Source: Aphrocallistes beatrix (Eukaryota > Porifera > Hexactinellida > Sceptrulophora > Aphrocallistidae). From it: 64,000 nucleotides of DNA. The DNA lies in the NCBI GenBank assembly GCA_963281255.1, contig OY725499.1, positions 3,491,148-3,555,147 on the forward strand, given 5' to 3'. The notes under the pieces are model-generated. The model did no database searches and was not told where the DNA came from. It worked only from the letters and a program-made list of their open reading frames with translations. Of the stretch, positions 24,234 through 35,329 are shown in pieces; the first letter of the stretch is position 1, and each line of letters opens with the position of its first letter. The position numbers and the translations under genes are program-made.

Positions 24234-26698
24234 CTACTTCTTCTGCTGTTTATCTTGAGACATATATTTGAAGCTGAGAGGCCGAGGTCTCATGTACTCC
24301 TGCACCACCTCATCGGTAATGGTAGCCTTTCTCTCTTGAATCTCCTTAACAACCTTCTGCAATATTTCTATCAACTCTTTCTTTAGATATCCGGTGAGAA
24401 GTTCTCCACTCTCATAATCCTATCAGATGGAAATAGATACAATTTCCCATTTGAAATAAGATATCTTAATAAGTTAAAATGAATGAGCAAAAGTCTCTCA
24501 ACCCACCTTCTTAATCTGTGCCAACCTCGCATCATCTTCGAGGAAGAAAGTGAGATACTTGTAGGACACATCCACCGTAGTGTCTCCCCCCAGTTTCCTG
24601 TGCTCCTCCAATGTGTCCTTCCCTCCTGAGAACGCGTGCTTGTTAATCTACGCAGATTATATTGTAAGGAAAAGAACAGCAATGTCCACTCCACTACATC
24701 CATTTCTGATATATCGAACAAATCCAAATATTTAGGTAAAGATACGATCGATTTCGTTAAATTAAAAAGGAAGCGGCTTCGCTCGCTTGTGCTGTGAGCC
24801 CTGCGGACACAAAGTGTCGCTAGGTCGACTCTCCCATTCCTAATAATCTTGCAAGTTCAAAAATAAACACTTCGAACAAAATAAAATCCAGTGGAACCCC
24901 GGAATTACGGTCACCCTGAGACCGAGGAAAATGGCCGTAATTGTGAAACTTTTCGAAATAAACATTTTGAACAAAATCAAATGTATGGATAAATTCGCTT
25001 CGCTCGGAAAAGATGTCTCCTTGTGATTTCACTTATTAAAACATTTATTTATAGTAACACAACAAATCATTAGAGCTTAGAGGCAATTTTGTTCGCTGAA
25101 TTGATTAGAAATTCTGTGAAAAACGCGTAATCTAAGCCTCAAATCTTAAAACACTCAGAGGGTGTTACCTTGTCTTTGATCATATTGGGGGTGTCTGAGA
25201 GGAATATGGAGGAGGTGGGGATACTCGCACTCATCTTGCTCCCGGAGCCTTGCAGACCCGGGAAGAAGGAGGAGTAGAAGGTGGACGGCTTCAGGTAGCC
25301 CAGTCGAGGAGCTACGTCCCTTGTCACACGGAAGAAAGGATCCTACATTGCACCTATATAGTCAAGGCTGGATTCGGTTAACCAACTAACCGCCGCCTTT
25401 ATCGGTTAACGGTTAAGAAAATATTCGGATCGATAGCCGATCTGTGATATTTTCTAAATAAGCACACCCTCGCTAATCCGAACGGTTCTTATTTCGTTAT
25501 GATTGCTTTTAACGAGGTTTATCAATCTTATTGAAAGATTAAATATAATAAACTTCGATTCAAAACGAAGTGGCGAATAATACTGTATTTTTCTTGTTCG
25601 GATTCTAAGAATGAAGTGTTCGGAGAATCAATACCGCAATTAGAATTAGTATGTAGAGTTACCTGGTCAATAGCACAGGGAATGAGACAAGGGATATCTG
25701 GTCTGCCTTCGAAGATGAACGGGAATGAGTTTGAAAACGCAGTGGCAGCTTGAACAGCTGGGTACCCGACCATGCCTACAGCAATACGGTACGGTGTAAG
25801 TATTTAACCATACTCAATCCTACAAGTTAGTAACGTTAATCTCACCTATATTGTCTGTATCCTGAAACCCGAACACTTTCTTCGCCTGATTCAGATTCAC
25901 ACACTTCTGTATCTTGAATATGTTAGAGAGGAAGGCTTTGGATTGGCTGATGTAGTTGAGGTCAGTGAATATGAACGTCTTGTTGACATCAAACCCGAGA
26001 GAAATGATTTCCTTTGCATTCTCTATTGCCATGTGGTGGGCCTCCTCTAGCGTCAGGTCTTTCCATAGAAATTTCTCATCGTCCGTAAGCTGGATTACGA
26101 GAGGGACATCGAAAATGTCTTGAAGATGTCTAGGATTAAATAATAATTAATATAAATTTAATTTTTAAAAACATGATTAGTTATCATGTATGGGGGACTT
26201 AGGTGTCCACAAGCAACAAAGTGAAGTATGATAGTTATTATTTATTTATTTCTTTTATATTACACAGTATATGTAAGATTACTCACTTTGTGAACAAGAA
26301 GGGGATGAGGTGCCCCAAGTGCATACTGTCTGAGGAAGGGCCTCTCCCTGTATAGAGATAGAATGGTTGTTTCTTCTCATACAAGTCGAGAATCTCATCG
26401 AGGGACCTGCAAAAGACAAAATAATTACCTCTTTACAATCGATCAACATATTACGTCCTAATTACCGATGTGAGAAGAATACATTTCTTCTGATCAGATG
26501 GTGTGCCTTTTGTCCTGTCACTCGCTCATACTTCTCTATCAACGCACTGTCCATGCGTGTGGTGCCGAATTCCTTGATGAGTCGTTCGTAGTCGAATGAA
26601 CCTCCCTTCCCAGTGGTAGCAGTGAAGGGGTTGACTACCTGGTCATTGCCGTTTACTTCTGAAGTTTCTTCGGTATTCACAGCTTTATCACTAGCCAT
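24234..26698 (-). CDS. WARS1: Cytosolic tryptophanyl-tRNA synthetase
   Basis: Seven exons on the minus strand (26466-26698, 26287-26406, 25846-26129, 25663-25775, 25169-25342, 24507-24647, 24234-24419) give 416 residues with consistent phases. The enzyme charges tRNA-Trp with tryptophan using ATP. Class I features are visible: a His-Leu-Gly-His motif (the HIGH equivalent) in exon 2 and Lys-Met-Ser-Ala-Ser in exon 5. Family-specific blocks Thr-Gly-Arg-Gly-Pro-Ser-Ser, Gln-Leu-Thr-Asp-Asp-Glu-Lys and Pro-Cys-Ala-Ile-Asp-Gln are also present, along with the C-terminal Pro-Arg-Pro-Leu-Ser-Phe. The human enzyme is about 470 residues; the missing length is the N-terminal WHEP domain, which this copy lacks, so it starts with a short acidic extension. 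Confidence 0.95.
24770..24830 (-). repeat. GC-rich hairpin repeat fragment in a TrpRS intron
   Basis: Reverse-oriented partial copy of the hairpin module (GGCTTCGCTCGCTTG then CCTGCGGACACAAAGTGTCG), in the intron between TrpRS exons 5 and 6. Confidence 0.5.
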
Positions 26699-27828
26699 TC
26701 TGGAACGACCGCTTACTATTCTATTTTCTAAAGAAATTAAAAATACAACCTGCTGAATCCTATTACTGTAGTCTGGTATGCTTACAGTGGAATTCGCTTA
26801 TTAGCAACTCGAGTTTTGCTCACTAAAAGGTTGGTAATAAGCGAAGTTGTTGTTAGGGGAATAGAATTAATACAAAATATACACCTGGGACCTGAAAATT
26901 GGTTGCTAATAGAGCGATATTGCTAATAAGGGAGTTGCGAATAATTATGCAAACTCCACTGTATTTATATAAGTACAGTATTTCTATTGCAAACATCCAT
27001 CACACATATGCTATGGCAAATTCTAAAAATATATTTTAGATTCTTCTTTTAGTATCAACAATAAAATATTGCATAATATTAGTGGAAAATATTACACATA
27101 TCTGCTCAAATATGACGTAAGACGCATATCTTTAATTAGAACATTAATTACTTCAGTGAACTCTTATTGGTCGTTGTGATGCATTAGATAAAAATAGAAT
27201 CAGTGACATTATTGGTTTCTGAGGTCAGGATTTGAAGCCCCAAAAACACATATTTGTTCTCAAAATACACATTTTAATGAATAAGAACCAAAACTAATGA
27301 TACAAAATGAACAAGCATTTTAATTCTATGAAATCGTTTCGCGGGATTAATCACGTTACAGGGCTCTCAACTCTCACGATTTGAGTAAGTCACAAATCTC
27401 ACGATCTGTACTGTATCGAAATATCACATGTCACAATTAAAAATTTTCCAATATTTGGAATTGAAGTTAATGATTTCTATACCTAAGAAGAGTACAAATA
27501 ATCGTCCCAAAATTTTGCAGATCTACTAAGGAGACAATTTCGGAAGATCTACTACATACATATATTCAACAGCTCAGGTTAGCTGAATTATGACCCAGAG
27601 CTCTCGAACTGTGAGGTCACGAAATCGTGAGATTAGGTTTTTATCCGATTTGTTGCGCAATCACCTTAATTACTGCGCAGATAAGAACGTGATTATTCGC
27701 GGGCACACCAAAAATTGTTACTTTAGCAAATCTTAAAGTTTAATATCCAATCATCCATAATTCAAACTAACAAGAAATATAGCTCTAACGTAACATTCTA
27801 CACACAGAGCACTGCAATACTATCAATA
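26699..27828. other. Intergenic between MEMO1 and TrpRS
   Basis: 1.1 kb with one MITE (26785-26961), listed separately. The remainder is AT-rich without coding signal; it must contain the TrpRS promoter and the MEMO1 3' UTR. Confidence 0.4.
26785..26961. mobile_element. TA-flanked MITE just upstream of TrpRS
   Basis: 177 bp with TA on both sides. The left end is CAGTGGAATTCGCTTATTAG and the right end is the complement of CAGTGGAGTTTGCATAATTA. It lies about 90 bp upstream of the TrpRS start codon. Confidence 0.6.
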
Positions 27829-30800
27829 TTATAGAGTTAGAGCCCCGGCCGCGTAGCTGACTGAGCTGTCGCCCATGTGCTTAACCTGTGAGGACTGGGA
27901 GTAGTGCAGGAACTTGAGACTACAATGAGGCAGCTCCTTCCTTGAACGTAGAGACTCATACGTCTATAAAAATGAGATGTACGCTGATTTATTTTCCTTA
28001 AATATAATTCTCACTTTAAGTTCTCAAACTAACCTGTAGTAGCAATGTAATGGGGTTTCTTCCACAGATAGTGTTGCCATACTGACTGATGTACTCAGTG
28101 AACGCATCTGAACTCAAACTCTCTATCTTCTCCATTCCCTAACAAATACAAAAGCGGATTATACAAGTACATGGGAGAACCTAAATGTATGAGTAACAAA
28201 CTCACCATTTTATCAAGGGATTCTATGGACTGATATATTTCTCCACACTTCTTATCGTAATGTGTATATCGGAATCGAGAACCTAGAATATTGAAGACTT
28301 CTTAAATAACTACTTTATAATTATTTTATAACAAGCCCGCTTCACTTGCTTGCGCTGCGCGGCTTGTGGACACTGTGTATCCGCAGAGTCGCCCTGTGGG
28401 CGCCTGGAGTTACTCAATCTAGCCTATTTTGGGAGTTAGTTTACTTTATATAAATATTGTAAACAAAAGTTAACAAATAATTTATACTTCATGATGCATT
28501 TGTATAATTACAAATTTCAGTTTTTCGAATACAACTCAGCTATTGTTTCAAATTTCAATAGAATGCGTATGTTAGTATATCTCACATATGACATAACTCT
28601 CATCAGAAATGGCCACTTATCATTGTGTTAGGGGGGCACGATCACTCATCAAAAATTGATAAATTGAAAAATTGATTTTTTGAGCGATATCGATTATAAC
28701 ATTAAGACAGACGTATTTAGAGATGCTAAAAGTATCTATCTTACAATTAATCAATGTGAGCCACGCAGCGCAAGCAAGTGATGCGGGCTCGTTCTAACTG
28801 AAAATTCGTATTACAAAAATACAATGTTACTATTAATAGAATGCGAATATTCTGAGGGCCCCCGTCACGAATTCGAGGCCCACTGATGTACCCCGGAACA
28901 CGGGTTTAGAGCCACTGCTCTATACGAAAGGGTGGACAGAGTTGGGAAAAGGGGTTCGAATCCCAGACAAGTCAACAAATTTTAATAATCCGAAGAAACA
29001 AACATAAATATAATTTTAGAACATATTTAAGACGTTGGACTTGATGGCCGAGTGGGTAGCCTACTCAGTCAATAACAAAGCGGCGAGAGTTCGAATCCCA
29101 AACAAGTCAACAAATTTTAGTAATCCGAAGTAACAAACATAAATATAATTTCAGAACATAATTAAGACGTTGGACTTGATGGCCGAGTGGTTAGCGCACT
29201 CAGTCAATAACAAAGCGGCGCGAGTTCGAATCTGAGACAAGTCAACAAATTTTAGTAATCCGAAGTAACAAACATAAATATAATTTCAGAACATAATTAA
29301 GACGTTGGACTTGATGGCCGAATGGTTAGCGCACTCAGTCAATAACAAAGCGGCGCGAGTTCGAATCTGAGACAAGTCAACAAATTTTAGTAATCCGAAG
29401 TAACAAACATAAATATAATTTCAGAACATAATTAAGAATTTGGACTTGATGGCCGAGTGGGTAGCGCACTCAGTCAATAACAAAGCGGCGCGAGTCGAAT
29501 CCCAGACAAGTCAACAAATTTTTAGTAATCCAGAGTAATAAACATAAATATAATTTCAGAATCGAATATCGCAGCATAAAAAGAAATGAAGAGTGAAGCA
29601 AAGGAAAGCAAAAAAAAAAAGAGTATGTGAAATAACAGGAATTCGCAATACAAACAAAGAACACAACACAATGGAAAATAAAAAAGGTCAGTCAAAAAAC
29701 CTCATCGGTACAAAATGAAACAGTTCGTAAAGTAGTAGACATGGTGGAGGAGGATAAACATGCCTCATCACTACATTAAACAAGAGAAGGCCCAGACTTT
29801 GCATGAACGCAAAACATGGCACAAAATGCCCATTCTCTCCATAATGCCACATGACCCAAGTGGCGGACTGATCGAAAAGTACAACCTAAAATACCCATTC
29901 AGTCCATAATGCCGCAGGACGCCAAGTGGGGGGCTGATCGAAAAGTATAACCCAAAATACCCATTCCTTCCATAATGCCACAGGACGCCCAGTGGCGGAC
30001 TGATCGAAAAGTACAACCCAAAATACCCATTGTCTACATAATGCCACAGAACGCCCAGTGACGGACTGATCGGAAAGTATAACCCAAAATACCCATTCTG
30101 TCCATAATGCCACAGGACCCCCAGTGGCGGACTGATCGAAAAGTATAACCCAAAATACCCATTCTGTCCATAATGCCACAGGACCCCCAGTGGCGGACTG
30201 ATCGAAAAGTATAACCCAAAATACCCATTCTCTCCATAATGCCACAGGACGCCCAGTGACGGACTGATCGAAAAGTATAACCCAAAATACCCATTCTGTC
30301 CACAATGCCACAGGACTCCAGCGGCAGACTGATCGAAAAGTACAACCCAAAATACCCATTCCCTCCATAATACGACAGTACGCGGAGTGGCGGACTAATC
30401 GAAGAGTATAACCCAAAATACTCAATCACTCCATAATGCCGCAGGACGCCCAGTGGGGGGCTGATCGAAAAGTATAACCCAAAATACCCCTTCTCTCCAT
30501 AATGCCACAGGACGCCCAGTGACGGACTGATCGAAAAGTATAACCCAAAATACCCATTCTGTCCACAATGCCACAGGACCCCAGCGGCAGACTGATCGAA
30601 AAGTACAACCCAAAATACCTAATCTCTCCATAATGCCACAGGACGCCCAGTGACGGACTGATCGAAAAGTATAACCCAAAATACCCATTCTGTCCACAAT
30701 GCCACAGGACCCCAGCGGCAGACTGATCGAAAAGTACAACCCAAAATACCTAATCTCTCCATAATGCCGCAGGACGCCCAGTGGGGGGCTGATCGAAAAG

Positions 30801-33800
30801 TATAACCCAAAATACCCCTTCTCTCCATAATGCCGCAGGACGCCCAGTGGCAGACTGATCGAAAAGTATAACCCAAAATACCCATTCTCTCCATAATGCC
30901 ACAGGACGCCCAGTGACGGACTGATCGAAAAGTACAACCCAAAATACCTAATCTCTCCATAATGCCACAGGACGCCCAGTGACGGACTGATCGAAAAGTA
31001 CAACCCAAAATACCCATTCCCTCCATAATACGACAGTACGCGGAGTGGCGGACTAATCGAAGAGTATAACCCAAAATACTCAATCACTCCATAATGCCGC
31101 AGGACGCCCAGTGGGGGGCTGATCGAAAAGTATAACCCAAAATACCCCTTCTCTCCATAATGCCGCAGGACGCCCAGTGGCAGACTGATCGAAAAGTATA
31201 ACCCAAAATACCCATTCTCTCCATAATGCCACAGGACGCCCAGTGGGGGACTGATCGAAAAGTATAACCCAAAATACCCATTCTCTACATAATGCCACAG
31301 GACGCCCAGTGGAGGACTGATCGAAAAGTATAACCCAAAATATCCATTCTGTCCATAATGCCACAGGACCCCAGTGGCAGACTGATCGAAAAGTATAACC
31401 CAAAATACCCATTCTGTCCATAATGCCACAGGACCCCCAGTGGCGGACTGATCGAAAAGTACAACCCAAAATACCCATTCTCTCCATAATGCCGCAGGAC
31501 GCCGAGTGGCGGACTGATCGAAAAGTATAACCCAAAATACCCCTTCTCTCCATAATGCCACAGGATCCCCAGTGGCGGAATTCTAACTGAAATTTCATAT
31601 TACAAAAATACAATCTTGCTATAAAATAAATTCGAATATCTTGAGCGCCACAACTATCACGAATTCGATGCTCACTGATGTGCCCCGAAACACGGGTTAA
31701 GAACCACTGCTCTATACGAAAGGGTGAACAGAGTTTACAATGATTCCACGTGTGTTGACTTGCATCATGTCGCGTTTTAAGCATTTTTTATCACGCCTTT
31801 TGCCTTTTAGATGTATTTATATATTCATGTACTAACGGTATGTAACCGATATTATTGCTATAGTACTTACTTCCAACATATTGATCTAGAATTCTTTTAT
31901 TGTTAACCATTGTCATATCATATTTGTAAATAACACATGATTTCAAAAGAAAAATATTGACTTTTTCGGGATTCGAACCCACGCCAATCTGTTATCGACT
32001 CAATGCGCTAACCACTCGGCCATGAGGTCCCACGTCTTTAAAATCTTTTGAAATTATATTTATGTTTGTTACTTCGGAATACTGAAAAATTGTTGACTTA
32101 TTGGGGATTCGAACCAGCGCCACTTTGTTATCGACTCAATGCGCTAACCATTCAGCTATGAAGTCCTATGTACAAATAAGTTCTAAATATCTATTTATAT
32201 TTGTTATTAGCATCATTGACTTAAACTGCATTTTTACTGCAGCACTGGAGGGAGATAATGAGTTACTACATATGCATGCTATATATGTACGTACATATTT
32301 TCAACTGCTAATATAGGGTATTTCAATGTGTTTATTTCGATTTTCGCACTTTGAAAGTAATAATGTGAATATTTATCAGGTAATATATATGTACATATAT
32401 ATGCATATTTTCACACATTTTGTAAAAAATTTTTCCTTTATATATATATTGTAAACAAAGGTCAACGAATAATTTTTCATATGGATCCGAAAATATGATA
32501 TTCGAAATCTACACCCCTGAAAACCCCATGTCAACCGTTGAAAGCTAGTTTCTAGCCTATTTTTGTAATTTGTTTACTTTATGTATCTATTGTAAACAAA
32601 AGTATACAAATAATTTATCATATCGATCTGAAAATATGATATTCGAACTTGTCAACAGTTGGAAGCTAGTTTCTAGCATAATTATGCGTCGTTAACATAG
32701 GAAAATTTGCTCAATCGAAGAATGTAAAAGCGGGACGTCCCACCAAGAACGGAACGGGTGTATTGTGTAATAGTGATTCGAGTCATGTCATACGTATACA
32801 TAAACTTATCAAGTTGCAGGCATTCTTAGCAAGGTACTACTCGTGTTGATCTAGTCATTATTGATTAGTATATAATTATGTAATAATATTACAGTCAACC
32901 CTCTATATTGAATACGTTCGGGACCCGAGATTTTGTTCAGTATATCGAGGTGTTCACTAATCAGAGGTTTTCACAATCGGATGTTTGACTGTATACGTAT
33001 AAATAAACATATTTTAAACTAATGCAAATGTATCGTCATGAAAATACGATTCATCCCCCTTGAAAACTGGGTGAACCGCTAAAGACTCGGTATATTTAAG
33101 ATTTGTCTACCTCGAAAACGTATGATTATTCAGAAGTCAATGCTGTTGCTAACTAATAGAATAATAATATATTCTAAGATATATCACTATCATAGGCATC
33201 GGACCCACCCGGCTACCCGGCATGGGCCGGGCGGCCCTAAGGGGCTGCCCGGCTTTACCCGGCTCATGCCCGGCTCTACTTGACATAGTCGGTTATGGGC
33301 CGGATAGGCCCAGAGGGCCTACCTGGCTGGGTACAAGCTTACCTAATACATTCCCAAAGTCCTAAAACCGTGTATCATGCAGTTTAATTACTGTATCCAC
33401 TAAAACATAGCAACAAACATAATTACAGACTACCGGAAAAAGCAGAAACGATAGTCTATTTGTATGGAGTTTTATTTATGTTAGTGAATTGTAAGTGTGA
33501 TATTTATTAATGCCGTGAATGTTGCGGCCCCGGAATCGATTGGGCCGACCCCGGAGTCTTCGGGCCGGGTAACTATTATATCCTATTTTGAAAACACTAT
33601 TACTATTACATATTACTATACCCTAGGCCTGATTGGTCAGCACATTTTGTCACCTATCTCGGCGAGGTGTGAACATCTCGCTTAGATCTTCGAACTCCCT
33701 TCTAGTTTCATTTAAACTTACCTGTGTGCTGGCAAATTTTACGTTTCTAGCACCTCTCAGTTCCTCAATCAATTCGCAAAAGTTTTAATATACAAGATTA

Positions 33801-35329
33801 TTATATAATTATTATATAATTATTATATAATTATTATATAATTATTATATAATTATTTTATAATTATTTTATAATTATTATATAATTATTTTATAATTAT
33901 TATATAATTATTTTATAACTATTATATAATTATTTTATAATTATTAAGTTTAAATTAATACAAAAAAATAATTGACTGACTCACCCCAGTGGCAGAAGTC
34001 TGAAGATATTACAAACAGATTGTCTTTATCTTCCAAATAAGGAGATAGGATGTCACCATATTTCGCTCCTCTACCTCCACTCAGCTCTCCAACCATTATA
34101 GGCACTATTGTAAACTCAGACTTCTTGCTTTAGGGAGAGGGAATGTATTCAATATTTTTGAAATTGAAATCGGACCAATGAGAGAACCAGAAATTAAGCG
34201 ACATTATTACCTTTCCATGACTTTAGCAAGGAATGACAGCTGCATTTCGATACTGTGCTCCTCTTCATCGACAGAGAGGTCGATCCTTTTGAATTCCCCA
34301 GTCTTCATCAACATGTCAACAACTACGAGAACAAGACAAGTTTGGCTTAGGACCTCACCCTACTAATTGGGCTGAATGGGATAGTTATCAGTATTGTACC
34401 TCACTGCTACCTTCAGTGTCTATCTTCAAGTCGTAGAGGGGTGTTTGGTAAACATGGGCGGGAGTTAGACCGCATCCGGTTAGATACACGTGATGGGAAG
34501 GTCCCAGAATGAACACCCTCTTCCTACATTACACAAAAGACGCGCATTAGGTGAATTAAACGTGAGGTTTGTGTTCAGTAGTGGAACTCACACATTTTCA
34601 GGGTTGATTTGCTTGAATGCGTGACCTGCAGTTGCACCGCAGTAGCTGTACCCAGCATGTCTTAAATGTTCAGGAATTTAATTGGTTAATGTTAAAATAG
34701 TTAATAAATAATCTTACAATTATTCTCCTATAATTTTACAAAGTAATTTTATAATAATACAAGCGCGCTTCGCGGCTGGCGGATACTGCGTCCGCTGGAG
34801 GCGCCCTGTGGGCGCCTGGGGTCACATTGATTAATTATAAGGGAGATATCATCTCTAAATATGCCCATCTTAGTTTTAAAATCGATATCACTCGAAAAAA
34901 CACCAAATTTGTCAATTTTTAAAATTTTGATGAGTAATGATGACGTCATAGCAAAGTGATGAGTCATCATTTTTTGATGATAGTTGCATCATATGTGACA
35001 CGTGTTAGTATACAGATTCTATTAAAAATTCAGCCTTCTATCTCCTATAATGGCTGAGTTATGCCCGAATAACTGTGTTGCTTAACTTTTAAAAATGTGG
35101 CAATGACGTCATAATTCCATGATGAGTCGACATTTTTTTTAAAAAAATACATTTTTACATTTTTACGAGTTTTAATAGTAAGGATTATACATATTGTAGT
35201 TTTAAAATTGTTGTAAAATCATTATTCGCTATTGCTTGGGAGGATACGGTGAGATGATGGCTTTAGCTGGGTACTGGGCAGTTAGAGGGACGGTTAACCA
35301 CTCAGTCAGTTCTTTGTCCAGACTGCGAG
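27829..35329 (-). CDS. MEMO1: MEMO1 homologue (5' exon not found)
   Basis: Eight exons on the minus strand: 35248-35329, 34592-34660, 34411-34523, 34211-34322, 33985-34127, 28206-28282, 28034-28138 and 27829-27963. All phases agree; they encode 277 residues (human protein 297). MEMO family proteins resemble class III extradiol dioxygenases and act in receptor-tyrosine-kinase signalling and copper/redox control. The three metal-ligand positions known in human MEMO1 are kept: Pro-His-Ala-Gly-Tyr, Gly-Pro-Ser-His-His and Thr-Ile-Cys-Gly-Arg. The family's C-terminal [10 protein letters not shown] is also present. The first exon, which should carry the Ser-His-Ala-Gly-Ser-Trp-Tyr block, was not found in 35330-36723. 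Intron 5 is 5.7 kb and full of repeats; the other introns are short. Confidence 0.9.
28334..28412 (-). repeat. GC-rich hairpin repeat in MEMO1 intron 5
   Basis: Reverse-oriented full copy of the hairpin module (CGCTGCGCGG, then the GGACACTGTGTATCC hairpin, then GGGCGCCTGG). It is followed by the shared TTTTGGGAGTTAGTTTAC-type repeat body. Confidence 0.6.
28791..28945 (+). repeat. Left copy of a ~155-bp direct repeat
   Basis: From TTCTAACTGAAA to GGACAGAGTT. It reappears in the same orientation at about 31579-31735 with scattered differences. The two copies bracket the tRNA-like array and the minisatellite. It contains an ACACGGGTTTAGAGCCACTG stretch resembling a decayed hAT end. Confidence 0.65.
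29038..29512 (+). repeat. Tandem array of tRNA-like units, 135-bp period
   Basis: Four full units start at 29038, 29173, 29308 and 29443; a 3' fragment of a fifth precedes them at about 28947-28972. Each has about 71 bp of tRNA-like sequence. GACTTG at its start can pair with CAAGTC at its end. A TGGCCGAGTGG block matches the pol III A box, and GTTCGAATCC matches the B box. A 64-bp spacer (AACAAACATAAATATAATTT) follows each. The anticodon stem does not pair well and the T stem is imperfect, so these look like tRNA-derived SINE-like or pseudogene units, not working tRNAs. The unit at 29443 has lost one T of the B box. Confidence 0.7.
29826..31575. repeat. 66-bp minisatellite, about 26-27 copies
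   Basis: A tandem repeat with period 66 (occasionally 64-65) inside MEMO1 intron 5. The core is CCATAATGCCACAGGACGCC followed by CAGTGGCGGACTGATCGAAA. Because 66 is a multiple of three, long open frames (up to 379 codons, 22-residue period) arise on the minus strand without implying protein. A larger block repeats about 660 bp apart (the variant with TACGACAGTACGCGGAGTGG at about 30371 and 31029), so a roughly ten-unit higher-order repeat is superimposed. Confidence 0.85.
31579..31735 (+). repeat. Right copy of the ~155-bp direct repeat
   Basis: Matches 28791-28945 in the same orientation (TTCTAACTGAAA ... ACACGGGTTAAGAACCACTG ... GAACAGAGTT). It begins directly where the minisatellite ends. 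Confidence 0.65.
31959..32165 (-). repeat. Two more tRNA-like units in opposite orientation
   Basis: Units at 31959-32029 and 32095-32165 (period 136) read on the minus strand with the same A-box-like GGCCGAGTGGTTAGCGC and B-box-like GGTTCGAATCCC. They share the AACAAACATAAATATAATTT spacer with the plus-strand array at 29038-29512. The two arrays therefore face each other across the minisatellite. Confidence 0.7.
32892..32991. mobile_element. Short TA-flanked MITE in MEMO1 intron 5
   Basis: 100 bp between TA dinucleotides with ends CAGTCAACCCTCTATATTGA and the complement of a CAGTCAAACATCCGATTGTG end. This terminal type resembles pogo/Tigger elements. Confidence 0.55.
33195..33560. repeat. 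GC-rich CCGGC/GGGCC segment
   Basis: Two GC-rich blocks (about 33195-33345 and 33520-33560) rich in CCCGGC and GGGCCGG words bracket an AT-rich core. The outer parts are partly complementary, so this may be another non-autonomous element, but I found no clear target duplication. Confidence 0.35.
33790..33952. repeat. AT minisatellite (TATTATATAAT-type unit)
   Basis: Tandem 11-12 bp units of the form TTATATAATTA, with TTTTATAATTA variants in the second half. It lies only about 30 bp from the donor of MEMO1 exon 5. Confidence 0.8.
34760..34820 (-). repeat. GC-rich hairpin repeat in a MEMO1 intron
   Basis: Reverse-oriented copy (CAAGCGCGCTTCGCGG ... GGCGCCCTGTGGGCGCCTGG) in the intron between MEMO1 exons 1 and 2 as annotated here. 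Confidence 0.5.

Noticed and set aside
29038-29512. Functional tRNA gene cluster
   Set aside because: A- and B-box-like motifs and pairing ends exist, but the anticodon stem does not pair, the T stem is imperfect and one unit has a broken B box. Called as tRNA-like repeat units instead.
29771-31784. Long minus-strand frames with a 22-residue repeat (up to 379 codons)
   Set aside because: They exist in more than one frame at once and follow from a 66-bp tandem repeat whose length is a multiple of three. They lie inside a MEMO1 intron and show no start context, splice logic or known fold.
33790-33952. CRISPR-like array
   Set aside because: Short, pure AT units without spacers in an animal genome; a simple minisatellite explains it.
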